A stretch of DNA of 64,000 nucleotides from Nocardia blacklockiae (GTDB lineage Bacteria; Actinomycetota; Actinomycetes; Mycobacteriales; Mycobacteriaceae): contig NZ_JADLRJ010000004.1 in assembly GCF_015477355.1 (NCBI RefSeq), forward strand, positions 62,001 to 126,000. The letters run 5' to 3'. A program made the position numbers and the translations under genes. Positions 43,232 to 53,533 of the stretch are shown piece by piece. Each line of letters opens with the position of its first letter. Positions within the stretch are counted from its first letter, which is position 1. Under the pieces are notes generated by a model. That model saw only the letters and a program-made list of their open reading frames with translations. It did not search any database and was not told where the DNA came from.

Positions 43232-43558
43232 TCAGTCGCGCAGGTGGGCCAGCTGGGGATACGCGTACGGGGAGAACGGCGCCGTGCTGCGGTGCAGCAT
43301 CGTCGGCCGACCCCACTGGTCGATCGGGCCGGTCGGACCGGCGGGTACCGCGGCGGAATTCGCGGCGGCGGCCGCCAGCACGCACACCAGGGCGGCGATC
43401 TCGTCGTCGGTGGGCGAGCCCTTCAGGATCCGGATGACGGGTCCCGCGTTCGATTCGGTATCGGCGTCGGCTGCCACCGGCTCCATCGCGACGAACTCGT
43501 CGACCGACAGATCCAGCTCGGCGGCCCGCAGTACCTCTTCATCAGCTACAGCCGTCAC
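43232..43558 (-). CDS. accE5: acyl-CoA carboxylase epsilon subunit
   Basis: The 108-aa protein has an acidic N-terminus and the short epsilon motif VIRILKGSPTDDEIAALVCVL, followed by Ala-rich sequence and the conserved WGRP near the C-terminus. AccE stabilises the AccA3-AccD5 complex in actinomycetes. The GTG at 43558 follows GGAGGAG. It lies 212 bp downstream of accD5 rather than close to it, and 1 bp upstream of maf. Confidence 0.85.
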   Translation of the reverse strand: MTAVADEEVLRAAELDLSVDEFVAMEPVAADADTESNAGPVIRILKGSPTDDEIAALVCVLAAAAANSAAVPAGPTGPIDQWGRPTMLHRSTAPFSPYAYPQLAHLRD

Positions 43559-43770
43559 AGCGCCAGCTCCTCCTGTCCGTGTGCCGGGCCCTGCCGGGCC
43601 CGGCGGTCCGCGGTGACCAGGAGCAGTCCCGGCACCCGCGAACGGTATTCCTTGCGGCCCTCGCCTGCGAGAGCCCTCTCTACCATCTTTGCCCGACTGA
43701 GGCACTTACGCGCGGGATGCTGTTCTTTCTCACAACCCAGTGTGCTCCCGATACCGCGCATATCGTCGGA

Positions 43771-45411
<1,641 letters not shown>

Positions 45412-45453
45412 GCCCCGGAGTGTAACGAGTGCCGCCGCCGCTGAAAATCCGAG

Positions 45454-45472
45454 TAGGGGCTACTGATCGGTA
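45454..45472 (-). promoter_or_regulatory. acc element copy 2 (upstream of accD5)
   Basis: TAGGGGCTACTGATCGGTA lies 42 bp before the accD5 start and differs at two positions from the element before accA3 at 40702. The palindromic part is TACTGATCGGTA. Confidence 0.55.
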
Positions 45473-45562
45473 CCGCTATTGGCTGTTCGCCAGTAGAAAA
45501 CCGCTGGTGAGAGGGGGTGCGAGGGTCGCGAAAACGGCCGAAATACCCGCCACGAAATCCTT

Positions 45563-46765
45563 TCAGCGCATGACTCCGGTATGCCCGGTCGAATAGCGTC
45601 CGGGTTGCGGCCAGACCGTCAGCCCGTGCGGGCCGCGGCCGACGGGTATGCGCGCCAACAGCTTCCAGTCGACGATGTCGATCGCGTAGACCTCGTCGTG
45701 GTAGCGGCCCGCCACCCAGAAGATCCGGCCGTCGGCGGACAGGTTGCCCATGTCCGGGCTGCCGCCGCCGGGCAGTTCCCACTTGCGCACCAGGCGGCCC
45801 GCCGCGAAGTCCCAGACCGACAGGCTGCCCTCGCCGCGATTGGTGATGATCAGCTGCCGCGAGTCCCGGGTGACGTAGAGGCCGTGCGCGCCGCGGCCGG
45901 TGGGCAGATGACCGGTCACCTCGAAGGATTTCGCGTCGACGGTGTAGACGCCGTCGGCCATCATGTCGGCGACGAAGAAGGTCGCGCCGTCCGGCGACAG
46001 CTTGACGTCCTGCGGCATGCCGTGCGAGCCGCCCGGCAACTCGACCATCCGCACCAGCCGCAGCGCCCCGACGTCGAGCACCGCCATCCGTCCCGCGAAT
46101 TCGCAACTGGCCAAGGCGAATCGGCCGTCGGCGGTGAAGTCGAGGTGGTCGACGCCCGCGCAGTCGGGCACCGGCACGGCGCCGACGCGCTGCCAGGTGT
46201 GCGGGTCGTAGAGGTCCAGCGATTTGTCCGCCTCGGCGACGACCAGGGCGTAGCGGCCGTCCGGGGTGAAGTACATGTTGTACGGGTCGCGCACCGGCAG
46301 CGGGTCCCCGGCGCGGCCGGTGCGCGGATCGATCGGCAGCAGGCTGCCGCCGCCGATCGGCAGGTCGTTGGTGGCGTACAGGGTCTGCATGTCGTAGGCG
46401 GGCACCACGTGCTGCGGCTCGTCGCCGTGCGTGGAGTAGGTGTCGACGACCCGGAAGGTGGCCGGGTCGATCACCGTCACGGTGTCGGATTTGCTGTTGG
46501 GCACGTAGACGCGGGGCAAATGGTCCGCGACCGCCGGGCTCAGCTCCCGCGCACCGGCGTACACGTCGGTGCCCGACACCGGCGGCGGCATGCCCGGCAG
46601 CAGATTCGCGGCGGCGGGTGACGGCTCGCCGGCGACGGCGGCAACCTCGGGCACAGCGGCGTCCTGCGGCGGTTTCTCGCCCGGCGAGCCAGCTGAGCAA
46701 CCGGCCAGTACGACGGCCGCAGCCAGGGCGATGAGACGAACGTGCCGGGCGCTCACGCGCCGCAC
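45563..46765 (-). CDS. YVTN/YncE-like beta-propeller lipoprotein
   Basis: The 400-aa product has a signal peptide ending at the lipobox LAGC (around residue 23), a Pro/Ala-rich spacer and then repeated beta-propeller blades. These show as VYVPNSKSDTVTVIDPATFRV, NMYFTPDGRYALVVAEADKS, DFTADGRFALASCEF and VKLSPDGATFFVADMMADGV. Such proteins form surface beta-propellers; a ligand is not known. It lies downstream of lat on the same strand. The start is GTG at 46765, with GTG at 46756 as an alternative. Confidence 0.88.
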   Translation of the reverse strand: MRRVSARHVRLIALAAAVVLAGCSAGSPGEKPPQDAAVPEVAAVAGEPSPAAANLLPGMPPPVSGTDVYAGARELSPAVADHLPRVYVPNSKSDTVTVIDPATFRVVDTYSTHGDEPQHVVPAYDMQTLYATNDLPIGGGSLLPIDPRTGRAGDPLPVRDPYNMYFTPDGRYALVVAEADKSLDLYDPHTWQRVGAVPVPDCAGVDHLDFTADGRFALASCEFAGRMAVLDVGALRLVRMVELPGGSHGMPQDVKLSPDGATFFVADMMADGVYTVDAKSFEVTGHLPTGRGAHGLYVTRDSRQLIITNRGEGSLSVWDFAAGRLVRKWELPGGGSPDMGNLSADGRIFWVAGRYHDEVYAIDIVDWKLLARIPVGRGPHGLTVWPQPGRYSTGHTGVMR

Positions 46766-46859
46766 CGTGCCGAAGGGTCGAGCCGGCGAGTCGACATGCC
46801 GCGAATACTAGAGGGCCGCAGCGACTTCGCAGCAACATCGCAGCGATGTCACCGATTCG

Positions 46860-48197
46860 TCAGCTCAGCACCCGATCCAGCGCGGCCACGGCCTCGTCCA
46901 ATTCCGCCGCGGTGACCGTCAGCGGCGGCCGGAAGCGCAGGCCGCGCTCGCCGGTGCCGAGGAGCAGGACGCGCTCGCGCTCGCGCAACTCGGTGACGAC
47001 GGCGTCGCGCCGCGCGGCCGACGGGAGCGTGATCGCGCACAGCAGCCCGCGCCCGCGCGGTTCCGTGACGGCCGGATGCCGCTGCGCCAGTTCGGTCAAC
47101 CGGCCCAGCAGATGCGCGCCGAGGCGGGCGGCGCGCGCGGCCAGATCTTCGCGCTCGATCACCTCGAGGATCCGGCGCGCCCGCACCATGTCGGCGAGAT
47201 TCCCACCCCAGGTGGAGTTCAGCCGGGAACTCACGGCGAAGACGTTGTCGGGCACCTCGTCCACGCGGCCACCGGCCATCACGCCGCACACCTGGGTCTT
47301 CTTGCCGAAGGCGACCACGTCCGGCCGCAGGCCCAGCTGCTGGTAGGCCCACGTGCTGCCGGTCGCGGCGACGCCGGTCTGCACCTCGTCGAGCACGAAC
47401 AGCGCGTCGTGCTCGTGGCACAGCCGCTGCATCGCGCGCAGGAATTCCGCGCGCAGGTGCCGGTCGCCGCCCTCGCCCTGGATCGGCTCGGCGATGAAAC
47501 ACGCTATGTCGTGCGGGTTTTCGGCGAACGCGGCACGCGCCTGAGCCAGCGCTCGCGCCTCCGCGGCCGCGATGTCGGCGCCCTCGGCGAGGAACGGGGT
47601 GTCGATGCGCGGCCAGGCGAAGGCCGGGAAGCGCGCGGTCTTCACCGGATCGGTGTTGGTGAGCGACAGGGTGTATCCGGTGCGGCCGTGGAAGGCGCCG
47701 GTCAGATGCAGCACCTTGGCGCCGGATTCGGCTGGGCGCCCGTGCCTTTCGTTGTGCCGGCTCTTCCAGTCGAAGGCGATCTTGAGCGCGTTCTCGACCG
47801 CGAGCCCGCCGCCGTCGATGAAGAACAGGTGCGGCAGCGCCGGGTCGCCCAGCACGCGCGCGAAGGTGTCGACGAAACGCGCCATCTCGACGGTGTAGAT
47901 GTCGGAATTGCTCGGCTTGTTCAGCGCGGCGGCCGCCAGCTCGGCCAGGAAGGCCGAATCATCGGCCAGCGCCGGGTGATTCATGCCCAGCGCCGAGGAG
48001 GCGAAGAAGCCGAACATGTCGAGATAGGCGGTGCCGTCGCGGGCGTCGATCAGCCGCCGGCCACGCGAGGCGCGTAGATCCAACACCAGGTCGAATCCGT
48101 CGGCGAGGATGTTCGCGGACAGGATTTCCCGTACCCGAGAGGGGGTGACCAGCATGTCGTCTGCCACCGCCCCGGGGCGCTCCAATTCGAGGGTCAC
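46860..48197 (-). CDS. lat: L-lysine 6-transaminase
   Basis: The 445-aa class III PLP aminotransferase has YLDMFGFFASSALGMNHPAL, LPHLFFIDGGGLAVENALKIA, FHGRTGYTLSLTN and VLDEVQTGVAATGSTWAYQ. The PLP lysine is in VVAFGKKTQVCGVMAGGR. It transfers the epsilon-amino group of lysine to 2-oxoglutarate, giving aminoadipate semialdehyde that cyclises to piperideine-6-carboxylate. It is downstream of lrpA (64 bp), and pcd, the next enzyme, diverges from lrpA. The same arrangement is found in M. tuberculosis. GTG at 48197 probably starts a leaderless message. Confidence 0.95.
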   Translation of the reverse strand: MTLELERPGAVADDMLVTPSRVREILSANILADGFDLVLDLRASRGRRLIDARDGTAYLDMFGFFASSALGMNHPALADDSAFLAELAAAALNKPSNSDIYTVEMARFVDTFARVLGDPALPHLFFIDGGGLAVENALKIAFDWKSRHNERHGRPAESGAKVLHLTGAFHGRTGYTLSLTNTDPVKTARFPAFAWPRIDTPFLAEGADIAAAEARALAQARAAFAENPHDIACFIAEPIQGEGGDRHLRAEFLRAMQRLCHEHDALFVLDEVQTGVAATGSTWAYQQLGLRPDVVAFGKKTQVCGVMAGGRVDEVPDNVFAVSSRLNSTWGGNLADMVRARRILEVIEREDLAARAARLGAHLLGRLTELAQRHPAVTEPRGRGLLCAITLPSAARRDAVVTELRERERVLLLGTGERGLRFRPPLTVTAAELDEAVAALDRVLS

Positions 48198-48209
48198 CCT
48201 TGCAGGCTA

Positions 48210-48223
48210 CGTAAATATTTACG
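48210..48223. promoter_or_regulatory. perfect palindrome CGTAAATATTTACG before lat
   Basis: The 14-bp palindrome is AT-rich, in contrast with the surroundings, and lies 13-26 bp before the lat start codon. A possible -10 (TAGCCT) follows it at the right distance for a leaderless GTG. LrpA, encoded next door, is the obvious candidate to bind it. Confidence 0.6.
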
Positions 48224-48261
48224 CTTTCGCTACGACATTCCGAAAAGATTACGATCAGACG

Positions 48262-48714
48262 TCACCTGTCATAGAATGTCTGCAGAATGATGGTGCTTCG
48301 TGTCCTGACGTTGGCCGTCGCGCGAATTTCTTGCAGCAGTTGCTCGAGGTGCCGCGGCGAGGCCACCCGTACCAGCAGCACGTAGCTCTCCTCCCCGGCC
48401 ACCGAGTGACACTCCTCGATGCCGGGGATGTGCTGCAGCAGTGCGGGCGCGTCGTCGGGTTGCGAGGGGTCGAGAGGAGTGATGGCGACGAATGCCGACA
48501 GCAACTGGCCGAGCGCCTCCGGGTCCACCTTCGCCGTGTAGCCGCGGATCACGCCGCGCGCCTCGAGCCGACGCACCCTGGACTGCACCGCCGACACCGA
48601 AAGGTTCGCCTTCTCCGCCAGATTGGAGAGCGTGGCTCGGCCGTCGGCCATCAATTCCCGAATCAGCAGTCGATCGATGTCGTCCAGAGCAGGTTTCGCC
48701 GGTGCATCCGCCAT
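48262..48714 (-). CDS. lrpA: Lrp/AsnC-family regulator LrpA
   Basis: The 150-aa protein has an Lrp winged helix (LDDIDRLLIRELMADGRATLS, KANLSVSAVQSRVRRLEARG) and a RAM domain (TAKVDPEALGQLLSAFVAIT, PGIEECHSVAGEESYVLLVR). Position between lat and divergent pcd matches LrpA of M. tuberculosis, which regulates lat and responds to amino acids. It is a different type from the Lrp protein at 5561. Confidence 0.94.
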   Translation of the reverse strand: MADAPAKPALDDIDRLLIRELMADGRATLSNLAEKANLSVSAVQSRVRRLEARGVIRGYTAKVDPEALGQLLSAFVAITPLDPSQPDDAPALLQHIPGIEECHSVAGEESYVLLVRVASPRHLEQLLQEIRATANVRTRSTIILQTFYDR

Positions 48715-48854
48715 CAGCGAAGGCTAACTCAGCAAACCGAACTCGTGGCAGGAACCGGGTCCGGGAGGACGTCGCCGGAGCAGCGGTAGCACGGCGGTCC
48801 GGCAGCGGCCGGGCAGCACAGCCACGAAACTCGCCCTCGGATAGGGAGTAACGC

Positions 48855-50384
48855 ATGACCTCAGCAGTCACCGAACCCGATACCGCCCGGCTGCGCGAGC
48901 GCGCCGAGCGACTCCTGGGCGGGCTCGGCGCCGCCCTGCCGGAGCCCGGTCCGCTCGTGGTGCGGACCCCGATCACCGGCGGGCAGCTGGCGAGCCTGCG
49001 GCCCAGTTCGGAAGCCGCCGTGGAGCTGGCTGTCGACAAGGCGCACAACGCTTTCCAGCAGTGGCGCACGGTGCCCGCGCCGCGGCGCGCGGCGGTGGTG
49101 CGGCGGCTCGGGCAGTTGCTCACCACGCATCTGGACGAACTGGCCGAGCTGGTCACCCTGGAGGCCGGCAAGATCGGCGCCGAGGCCCGCGGCGAGGTGC
49201 AGGAGATGATCGACATCTGCGAGTTCGCGGTCGGTCTCGCACGCCAGCTGTACGGGCGCACCATGCCCTCGGAGCGGCCCGGGCACCGGCTGATGGAGAC
49301 CTGGCATCCGCTGGGTGTGGTGGGGGTGCTCTCGGCGTTCAACTTCCCGGTCGCCGTGTGGTCGTGGAATACCGCGATCGCACTGGTGTGCGGCGACACC
49401 GTCGTCTGGAAGCCTTCGGAGACAACGCCGTTGACGGCGCTGGCCTGTCACGCGCTGCTGCGGCGGGCGGCGGCGGACGTCGGGGCGGACCCGGAGATCC
49501 ACCAGCTGGTGCAGGGCGCGGCGATGGTCGGCGAACGACTGGTCGACGACGAGCGGGTGGCGCTGGTGAGCGCGACGGGGTCGGTGCGGATGGGGCGCGC
49601 GGTAGCACCGCGAGTGGCGGCCCGGTTCGGCCGGTGCCTGCTGGAGCTGGGCGGCAACAACGCGGCCGTGGTCACACCGTCGGCCGATCTCGAACTCGCC
49701 ACGCGCGGCGTGGTTTTCGCCGCGGCGGGCACCGCGGGGCAACGCTGCACCACGCTGCGGCGGCTGATCGCGCACGCCGATGTGGTCGGGCCGCTGCTGA
49801 GCCGGATCGAGCAGGCGTATCGCCAACTGCGCGTGGGCGATCCGCTCGACGACGCGGTACTGGTCGGCCCGCTGATCGACGGCCGCGCCTACGCCGCGAT
49901 GCAGGACGCCATTGCCCGCGCCGTGGCCGACGGCGGCGAATTGGTCTGCGGCGCGGAGCGTGTCATGGTCGCCGGCGAGGACTCCTACTACGTGCGGCCC
50001 GCGATCGTGCGGATGCCCGCCCAGACCGCGGTGGTCCGCGAGGAGACCTTCGCCCCGATCCTCTACGTCCTCACCTACCACGACTTCGAGGCCGCGATCG
50101 CCTTGCACAACGGTGTGCCGCAAGGGCTCTCGTCGGCGATCTTCACCGGCGACCAGCGCGAGGCCGAACGCTTCCTGGCCGCCGACGGGTCCGACTGCGG
50201 CATCGCCAACGTCAACATCGGCACCTCGGGCGCGGAGATCGGCGGCGCGTTCGGCGGCGAGAAGCACACCGGCGGCGGCCGCGAATCCGGCTCCGACGCC
50301 TGGAAGGCCTACATGCGCCGCGCCACCAACACGGTCAACTACTCCGCGGAACTGCCGCTCGCCCAAGGGATTCGATTCGGCTAG
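48855..50384 (+). CDS. pcd: piperideine-6-carboxylate / aminoadipate semialdehyde dehydrogenase
   Basis: The 509-aa aldehyde dehydrogenase shows GVVGVLSAFNFPVAVWSWN, VWKPSETTPLTALACHALL, LELGGNNAAVVTPSADLEL (catalytic Glu) and the active Cys at about residue 298 in AGTAGQRCTTLRRL. It oxidises the product of Lat to L-2-aminoadipate with NAD(P)+. It diverges from lrpA. In actinomycetes this step feeds beta-lactam synthesis or lysine catabolism; no beta-lactam genes are in this window, so catabolism is more likely. Confidence 0.93.
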   Translation: MTSAVTEPDTARLRERAERLLGGLGAALPEPGPLVVRTPITGGQLASLRPSSEAAVELAVDKAHNAFQQWRTVPAPRRAAVVRRLGQLLTTHLDELAELVTLEAGKIGAEARGEVQEMIDICEFAVGLARQLYGRTMPSERPGHRLMETWHPLGVVGVLSAFNFPVAVWSWNTAIALVCGDTVVWKPSETTPLTALACHALLRRAAADVGADPEIHQLVQGAAMVGERLVDDERVALVSATGSVRMGRAVAPRVAARFGRCLLELGGNNAAVVTPSADLELATRGVVFAAAGTAGQRCTTLRRLIAHADVVGPLLSRIEQAYRQLRVGDPLDDAVLVGPLIDGRAYAAMQDAIARAVADGGELVCGAERVMVAGEDSYYVRPAIVRMPAQTAVVREETFAPILYVLTYHDFEAAIALHNGVPQGLSSAIFTGDQREAERFLAADGSDCGIANVNIGTSGAEIGGAFGGEKHTGGGRESGSDAWKAYMRRATNTVNYSAELPLAQGIRFG

Positions 50385-50402
50385 GCAGCGCCGCGGCAGC
50401 GC

Positions 50403-51257
50403 TCAGTCCGCGTCCGGGTCGCGGGCGATGGCGCGGACCTGGTCCTCGTACGCGGCGCGGGTCCGGCTGTCCGACGGGTGCAGGGCGCGGTCGCCGTCGA
50501 ACAGGCGGCGGACCAGGCGTACGGCCGCTTCGGGGGCCGCGGCGAGGGCGACGTCGAGCGGGTCGAGGTAACCGGGGACCGCGACCTCGGCGCGGCGGGT
50601 CCGGCAGGTCTTCAGGATCGCGGCGGCCACGTCCTCCGGGTCGACGGTGGGCAGGCCGTGGCCGAGGGCGAGCCCCGACGACAGGCGGGTGCGCACCGCC
50701 GACGGCAGCACGCAGCTGACGCTGACCCCGTGCTCGGCGAATTCCAGCCGGGTCGCGGCCGACAGACCCACCGCGGCGAACTTGCTGGCGTTGTACACGG
50801 CCAGGCCCGGCAGCGGGATCTTGCCGGCCAGCGAGGCGACGTTCACCACGTGCCCGCGGCCGCGCTCGACCATGCCCGGCACCACCGCGCGCATGCCGTG
50901 GATCAGGCCCCACACGTTGACGTCGATCGTGGTGTGCCCCACCGCGTCCGGCTCGTCCAGGAAGGGGCCGGCGGGCATCACCCCGGCGTTGTTGACCAGT
51001 ACGTCGACACCGCCCACCTCGGCGAGCACCCGGTCCCATCCGGCGCGATCGCGCACATCCAGTTCGTAGGCTCGCGCGCCCAGCTCCGCCGCGGCCGCCT
51101 CCGCCGCGGCCAGGTCCACATCCGCGATCACGACGTGGGAACCCTTGTCCGCAAACAGCTTAGCCGTCGACTGTCCGATACCGCGCCCCGCGCCCGTGAT
51201 CAACACCCGGGCTCCGCGCAGGTCTATGTCCGGGTAGCCGGAACCGAAAATACCCAT
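50403..51257 (-). CDS. SDR-family oxidoreductase
   Basis: The 284-aa classical SDR has LITGAGRGIGQSTAKLFADKG, ADVDLAAAE, NNAGVMPAG, the catalytic NVASLAGKIP and YNASKFAAV. A C-terminal extension with DGDRALHPSDSRTRAAYE resembles enzymes used on lipids or fatty alcohols in mycobacteria. Substrate unknown. It starts 17 bp after the patatin-like gene, with GAGGAAG as ribosome-binding sequence, so the two are probably one operon acting on lipids. Its stop converges on pcd. Confidence 0.92.
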   Translation of the reverse strand: MGIFGSGYPDIDLRGARVLITGAGRGIGQSTAKLFADKGSHVVIADVDLAAAEAAAAELGARAYELDVRDRAGWDRVLAEVGGVDVLVNNAGVMPAGPFLDEPDAVGHTTIDVNVWGLIHGMRAVVPGMVERGRGHVVNVASLAGKIPLPGLAVYNASKFAAVGLSAATRLEFAEHGVSVSCVLPSAVRTRLSSGLALGHGLPTVDPEDVAAAILKTCRTRRAEVAVPGYLDPLDVALAAAPEAAVRLVRRLFDGDRALHPSDSRTRAAYEDQVRAIARDPDAD

Positions 51258-51274
51258 ACCGCTTCCTCTCTCGC

Positions 51275-52222
51275 TCAGACGAACTCGCCGCGCTCGACCG
51301 CCAGCCGGGTGCTGCGCAGGCTGTGCTCGAACGTGTCGCGCCGACGGCGGCCATCCATGAAATTCGGTCCCATCACGGCCAGGTCTCCGGCCGAGACGTC
51401 CACGCGCAGCACCTTCGTACCCGCGGCACGTACCGCCGCGATCTCCGCATCGAGCTTGGCGCTCATACGATTTCGTAGCTGCCGTTCGAGGTAGTGCCCC
51501 GGTCCGGTGGCGGGAATGCGGCCGGTCGAGGCCATCGGCGCCAGCACCACCAGTTCGTCCAGGTCGCGCGGGACCAGCAGATCCACCGACGCGGTGGACG
51601 CGGCCCCGCCGTCGACGTAGCGGCGGCCGTTGATCCGCACCGGCGGGAACCAGCCCGGAACCGCCCAGGACGCGCGCAACGCGGTCCCGATCGGCACCGC
51701 GGGCGCACCCGGCGCGCCGAAGGGCACGCGTTCGCCGGTCGCGTAGTCCATGGCGACCAACCAGGTCGCCGGGTGCGCGACCCAGTCCCGGCCCGGATTG
51801 AGTTCGGTCGCAAGCCGTTCCAGCCACCCGGCGTCGCCGCCGCCGACGGGCAGCAGGCCGCTGCCCGCGGTCAGCAGCCCCTGCTCGGAACTCTTGCCGT
51901 GCAATGCCATTCGCAGCGCGCCGACCGCCGGACGAGGCAGCGGCGGAAACCGCCCCGGACCGCCGCGCAGATGCCGCGCCAGCACCGGATGGGTGGTGCT
52001 GTCGTCCTGCATGGCCACCAGTTCGTCGACGCCCACGCCACTGCCCAGCACGGTCACCAACTCCGCCCCCGCCGAGGTGCCCACCAGCACGTCGGCGTCG
52101 CGCGGATCCCACGCCAGCACATCCCGCAGCGCGGCCAGCGCCGCGACGATCCAGGCCGCGCCGAGCGTGCCGCCACACCCGACGGCCAGGCCACGCCGCT
52201 GTGGCCGATTGCCGTTACTCAT
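51275..52222 (-). CDS. patatin-like phospholipase/esterase
   Basis: The product is 315 aa. It has the patatin oxyanion segment VGCGGTLGAAWIVAAL, the nucleophile GTSAGAELV (Ser) and the dyad Asp in YVDGGAASTASVDLL. It is a cytoplasmic or membrane-associated lipid hydrolase. ATG at 52222 (MSNGNRP) is preferred; ATG at 52234 is in frame. It diverges from a TetR gene; a palindrome in the 67-bp gap may be that regulator's operator. The downstream SDR probably works with it. Confidence 0.88.
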   Translation of the reverse strand: MSNGNRPQRRGLAVGCGGTLGAAWIVAALAALRDVLAWDPRDADVLVGTSAGAELVTVLGSGVGVDELVAMQDDSTTHPVLARHLRGGPGRFPPLPRPAVGALRMALHGKSSEQGLLTAGSGLLPVGGGDAGWLERLATELNPGRDWVAHPATWLVAMDYATGERVPFGAPGAPAVPIGTALRASWAVPGWFPPVRINGRRYVDGGAASTASVDLLVPRDLDELVVLAPMASTGRIPATGPGHYLERQLRNRMSAKLDAEIAAVRAAGTKVLRVDVSAGDLAVMGPNFMDGRRRRDTFEHSLRSTRLAVERGEFV

Positions 52223-52246
52223 AGTTTCGAACATATCAGAACGTAA

Positions 52247-52259
52247 ATACCGGCGGTAT
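52247..52259. promoter_or_regulatory. inverted repeat ATACC-N3-GGTAT between patatin and TetR genes
   Basis: ATACCGGCGGTAT has perfect 5-bp arms in a 67-bp divergent gap, where any bound repressor would block both genes. Assignment to the TetR protein at 52290 is inferred from position. Confidence 0.4.
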
Positions 52260-52289
52260 CCGAAATCCTCGGGTACCTAGAATCGGGTC

Positions 52290-52940
52290 ATGGCCCGTCT
52301 GACCCGCTCCGAGAGCCAGGCCCGCACCCGCGCGGACCTGCTCGCCACCGCGCGCGAACTGTTCCTCACCGAGGGGTACGCACGGACCGGCCTGGAACGG
52401 GTGGCCGAGGCGGCCGGCTACTCCAAGGGCGCGGTCTACTCCAACTTCCGGACCAAGTCGCAGCTGTGCCTGGAGGTCCTGACCGACATCCACGAGACGA
52501 AGTTCACCGAGCTCAGCGACCTGCTGCGCGACGACGGCGACCTGGAGCAGCGCCTGGCGCGATTACAGGACTGGGCCGAGCGCACCCTCGGCGACGTCGG
52601 CTGGACCATGCTCGAATTCGAGTTCGCGATCGTCGCCCGCGAGGACCCGGCGTTGCAGGCGGCGCTGGTCTCGAATCTCGCCCTGGTGCGCGGCATGGTC
52701 GCCGCGCAGCTGCACACGCTCGCCGAGACCGTCGGCGTCGGCCTGCCGATGGCGGCCGAGGACGCGGCGACGACCGTGCTGAGCATGGGCCTCGGCCTCG
52801 GGATCCAGCGCGCGATCGACCCGTCCCTGTCGGCCGGGCTGATCACCGACGCGGTGCGGGCGCTGGTGCGGTCCGGGCAGCCGCTCACGCCCGGAAATGC
52901 AGCGTCCACTCGCCCCGATAGTGCAGCCGGGTCACGCTGA
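52290..52940 (+). CDS. TetR-family transcriptional regulator
   Basis: The 216-aa protein begins with a TetR helix-turn-helix (ADLLATARELFLTEGYARTG, LERVAEAAGYSKGAVYSNFR). A ligand domain follows, with EFEFAIVAREDPALQAALVS. It is next to lhr and nei in M. tuberculosis as well. It diverges from the patatin gene. Its last 56 bp overlap the 3' end of the convergent histidine-phosphatase-like gene. Confidence 0.92.
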   Translation: MARLTRSESQARTRADLLATARELFLTEGYARTGLERVAEAAGYSKGAVYSNFRTKSQLCLEVLTDIHETKFTELSDLLRDDGDLEQRLARLQDWAERTLGDVGWTMLEFEFAIVAREDPALQAALVSNLALVRGMVAAQLHTLAETVGVGLPMAAEDAATTVLSMGLGLGIQRAIDPSLSAGLITDAVRALVRSGQPLTPGNAASTRPDSAAGSR

Positions 52941-53430
52941 CCGGCGGAATGTCCATGCGCCAGAACGACTTCGCGGGCGCGTCGAGGACCACCAGCAGAG
53001 CCGCGCGGATCACCGCGGGATGCGTGACGGCGATGGTCGGCTGGCCCTCGTCGGCGACGGCGGTGAGCCAGGTGCGGGCCCGCTCGACCACGTCGACGAC
53101 GGCCTCGCCGCCGTGGCCGCGGAACTTCGGATCGGTGAGCCAGGCGTACAGCTCGCCCTGCGGCACCGACATCAGCTCGCCGCCGCGCCACGCTCCGGCG
53201 TCGAGGTCGCGCAGTCGCTCGTCCTCGTCACCGACCAGGCCGAGCAGGGCCGCGGTCTCGACGGTCCGGCGTTCCGGGGCGGTGAGGACCCGGGCGACGT
53301 GCAGGCGGTCGCACCCGGCGACGGCGCGCCGGCCCGCCTCGGTCAGCGGCTCGTCGACCGGGAATCGTGCTTTGCGCATCGCCTCGGTCATGCCGTGACT
53401 GACCAGGTCGACTCGGAGCACCTTCTGCAC
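52885..53430 (-). CDS. histidine phosphatase-superfamily protein with altered RHG motif
   Basis: The 181-aa protein has the branch-1 histidine phosphatase layout: LVSHGMTEAMRKARFPVDEP at the N-terminus, VARVLTAPERRTVETAALLG, then LRDLDAGAWRGGEL, and a late AVTHPAVIRAALLVVL. The normal catalytic RHG is SHG here: His is kept, the preceding Arg is replaced by Ser. A group of actinobacterial relatives shares loss of RHG, so activity may be weak or different. GTG at 53430 is the start, without clear ribosome-binding site. It overlaps the TetR gene tail-to-tail by 56 bp. Confidence 0.82.
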   Translation of the reverse strand: MQKVLRVDLVSHGMTEAMRKARFPVDEPLTEAGRRAVAGCDRLHVARVLTAPERRTVETAALLGLVGDEDERLRDLDAGAWRGGELMSVPQGELYAWLTDPKFRGHGGEAVVDVVERARTWLTAVADEGQPTIAVTHPAVIRAALLVVLDAPAKSFWRMDIPPVSVTRLHYRGEWTLHFRA

Positions 53431-53533
53431 GCAGGGAAGCGTACGGCGCGGTATACGCGGCCGTGCCGGGAATGTGGCGCCCTCGGCGTGCGGGCCGCCG
53501 CACCTGTCGGTGGCCGGGTGCACACTGGGGCCC

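Noticed and set aside
43555-43761. 68-codon minus-strand frame between accD5 and accE5
   Set aside because: No ribosome-binding site, no recognisable family, and basic low-complexity composition. Kept only as a finding about the spacer.
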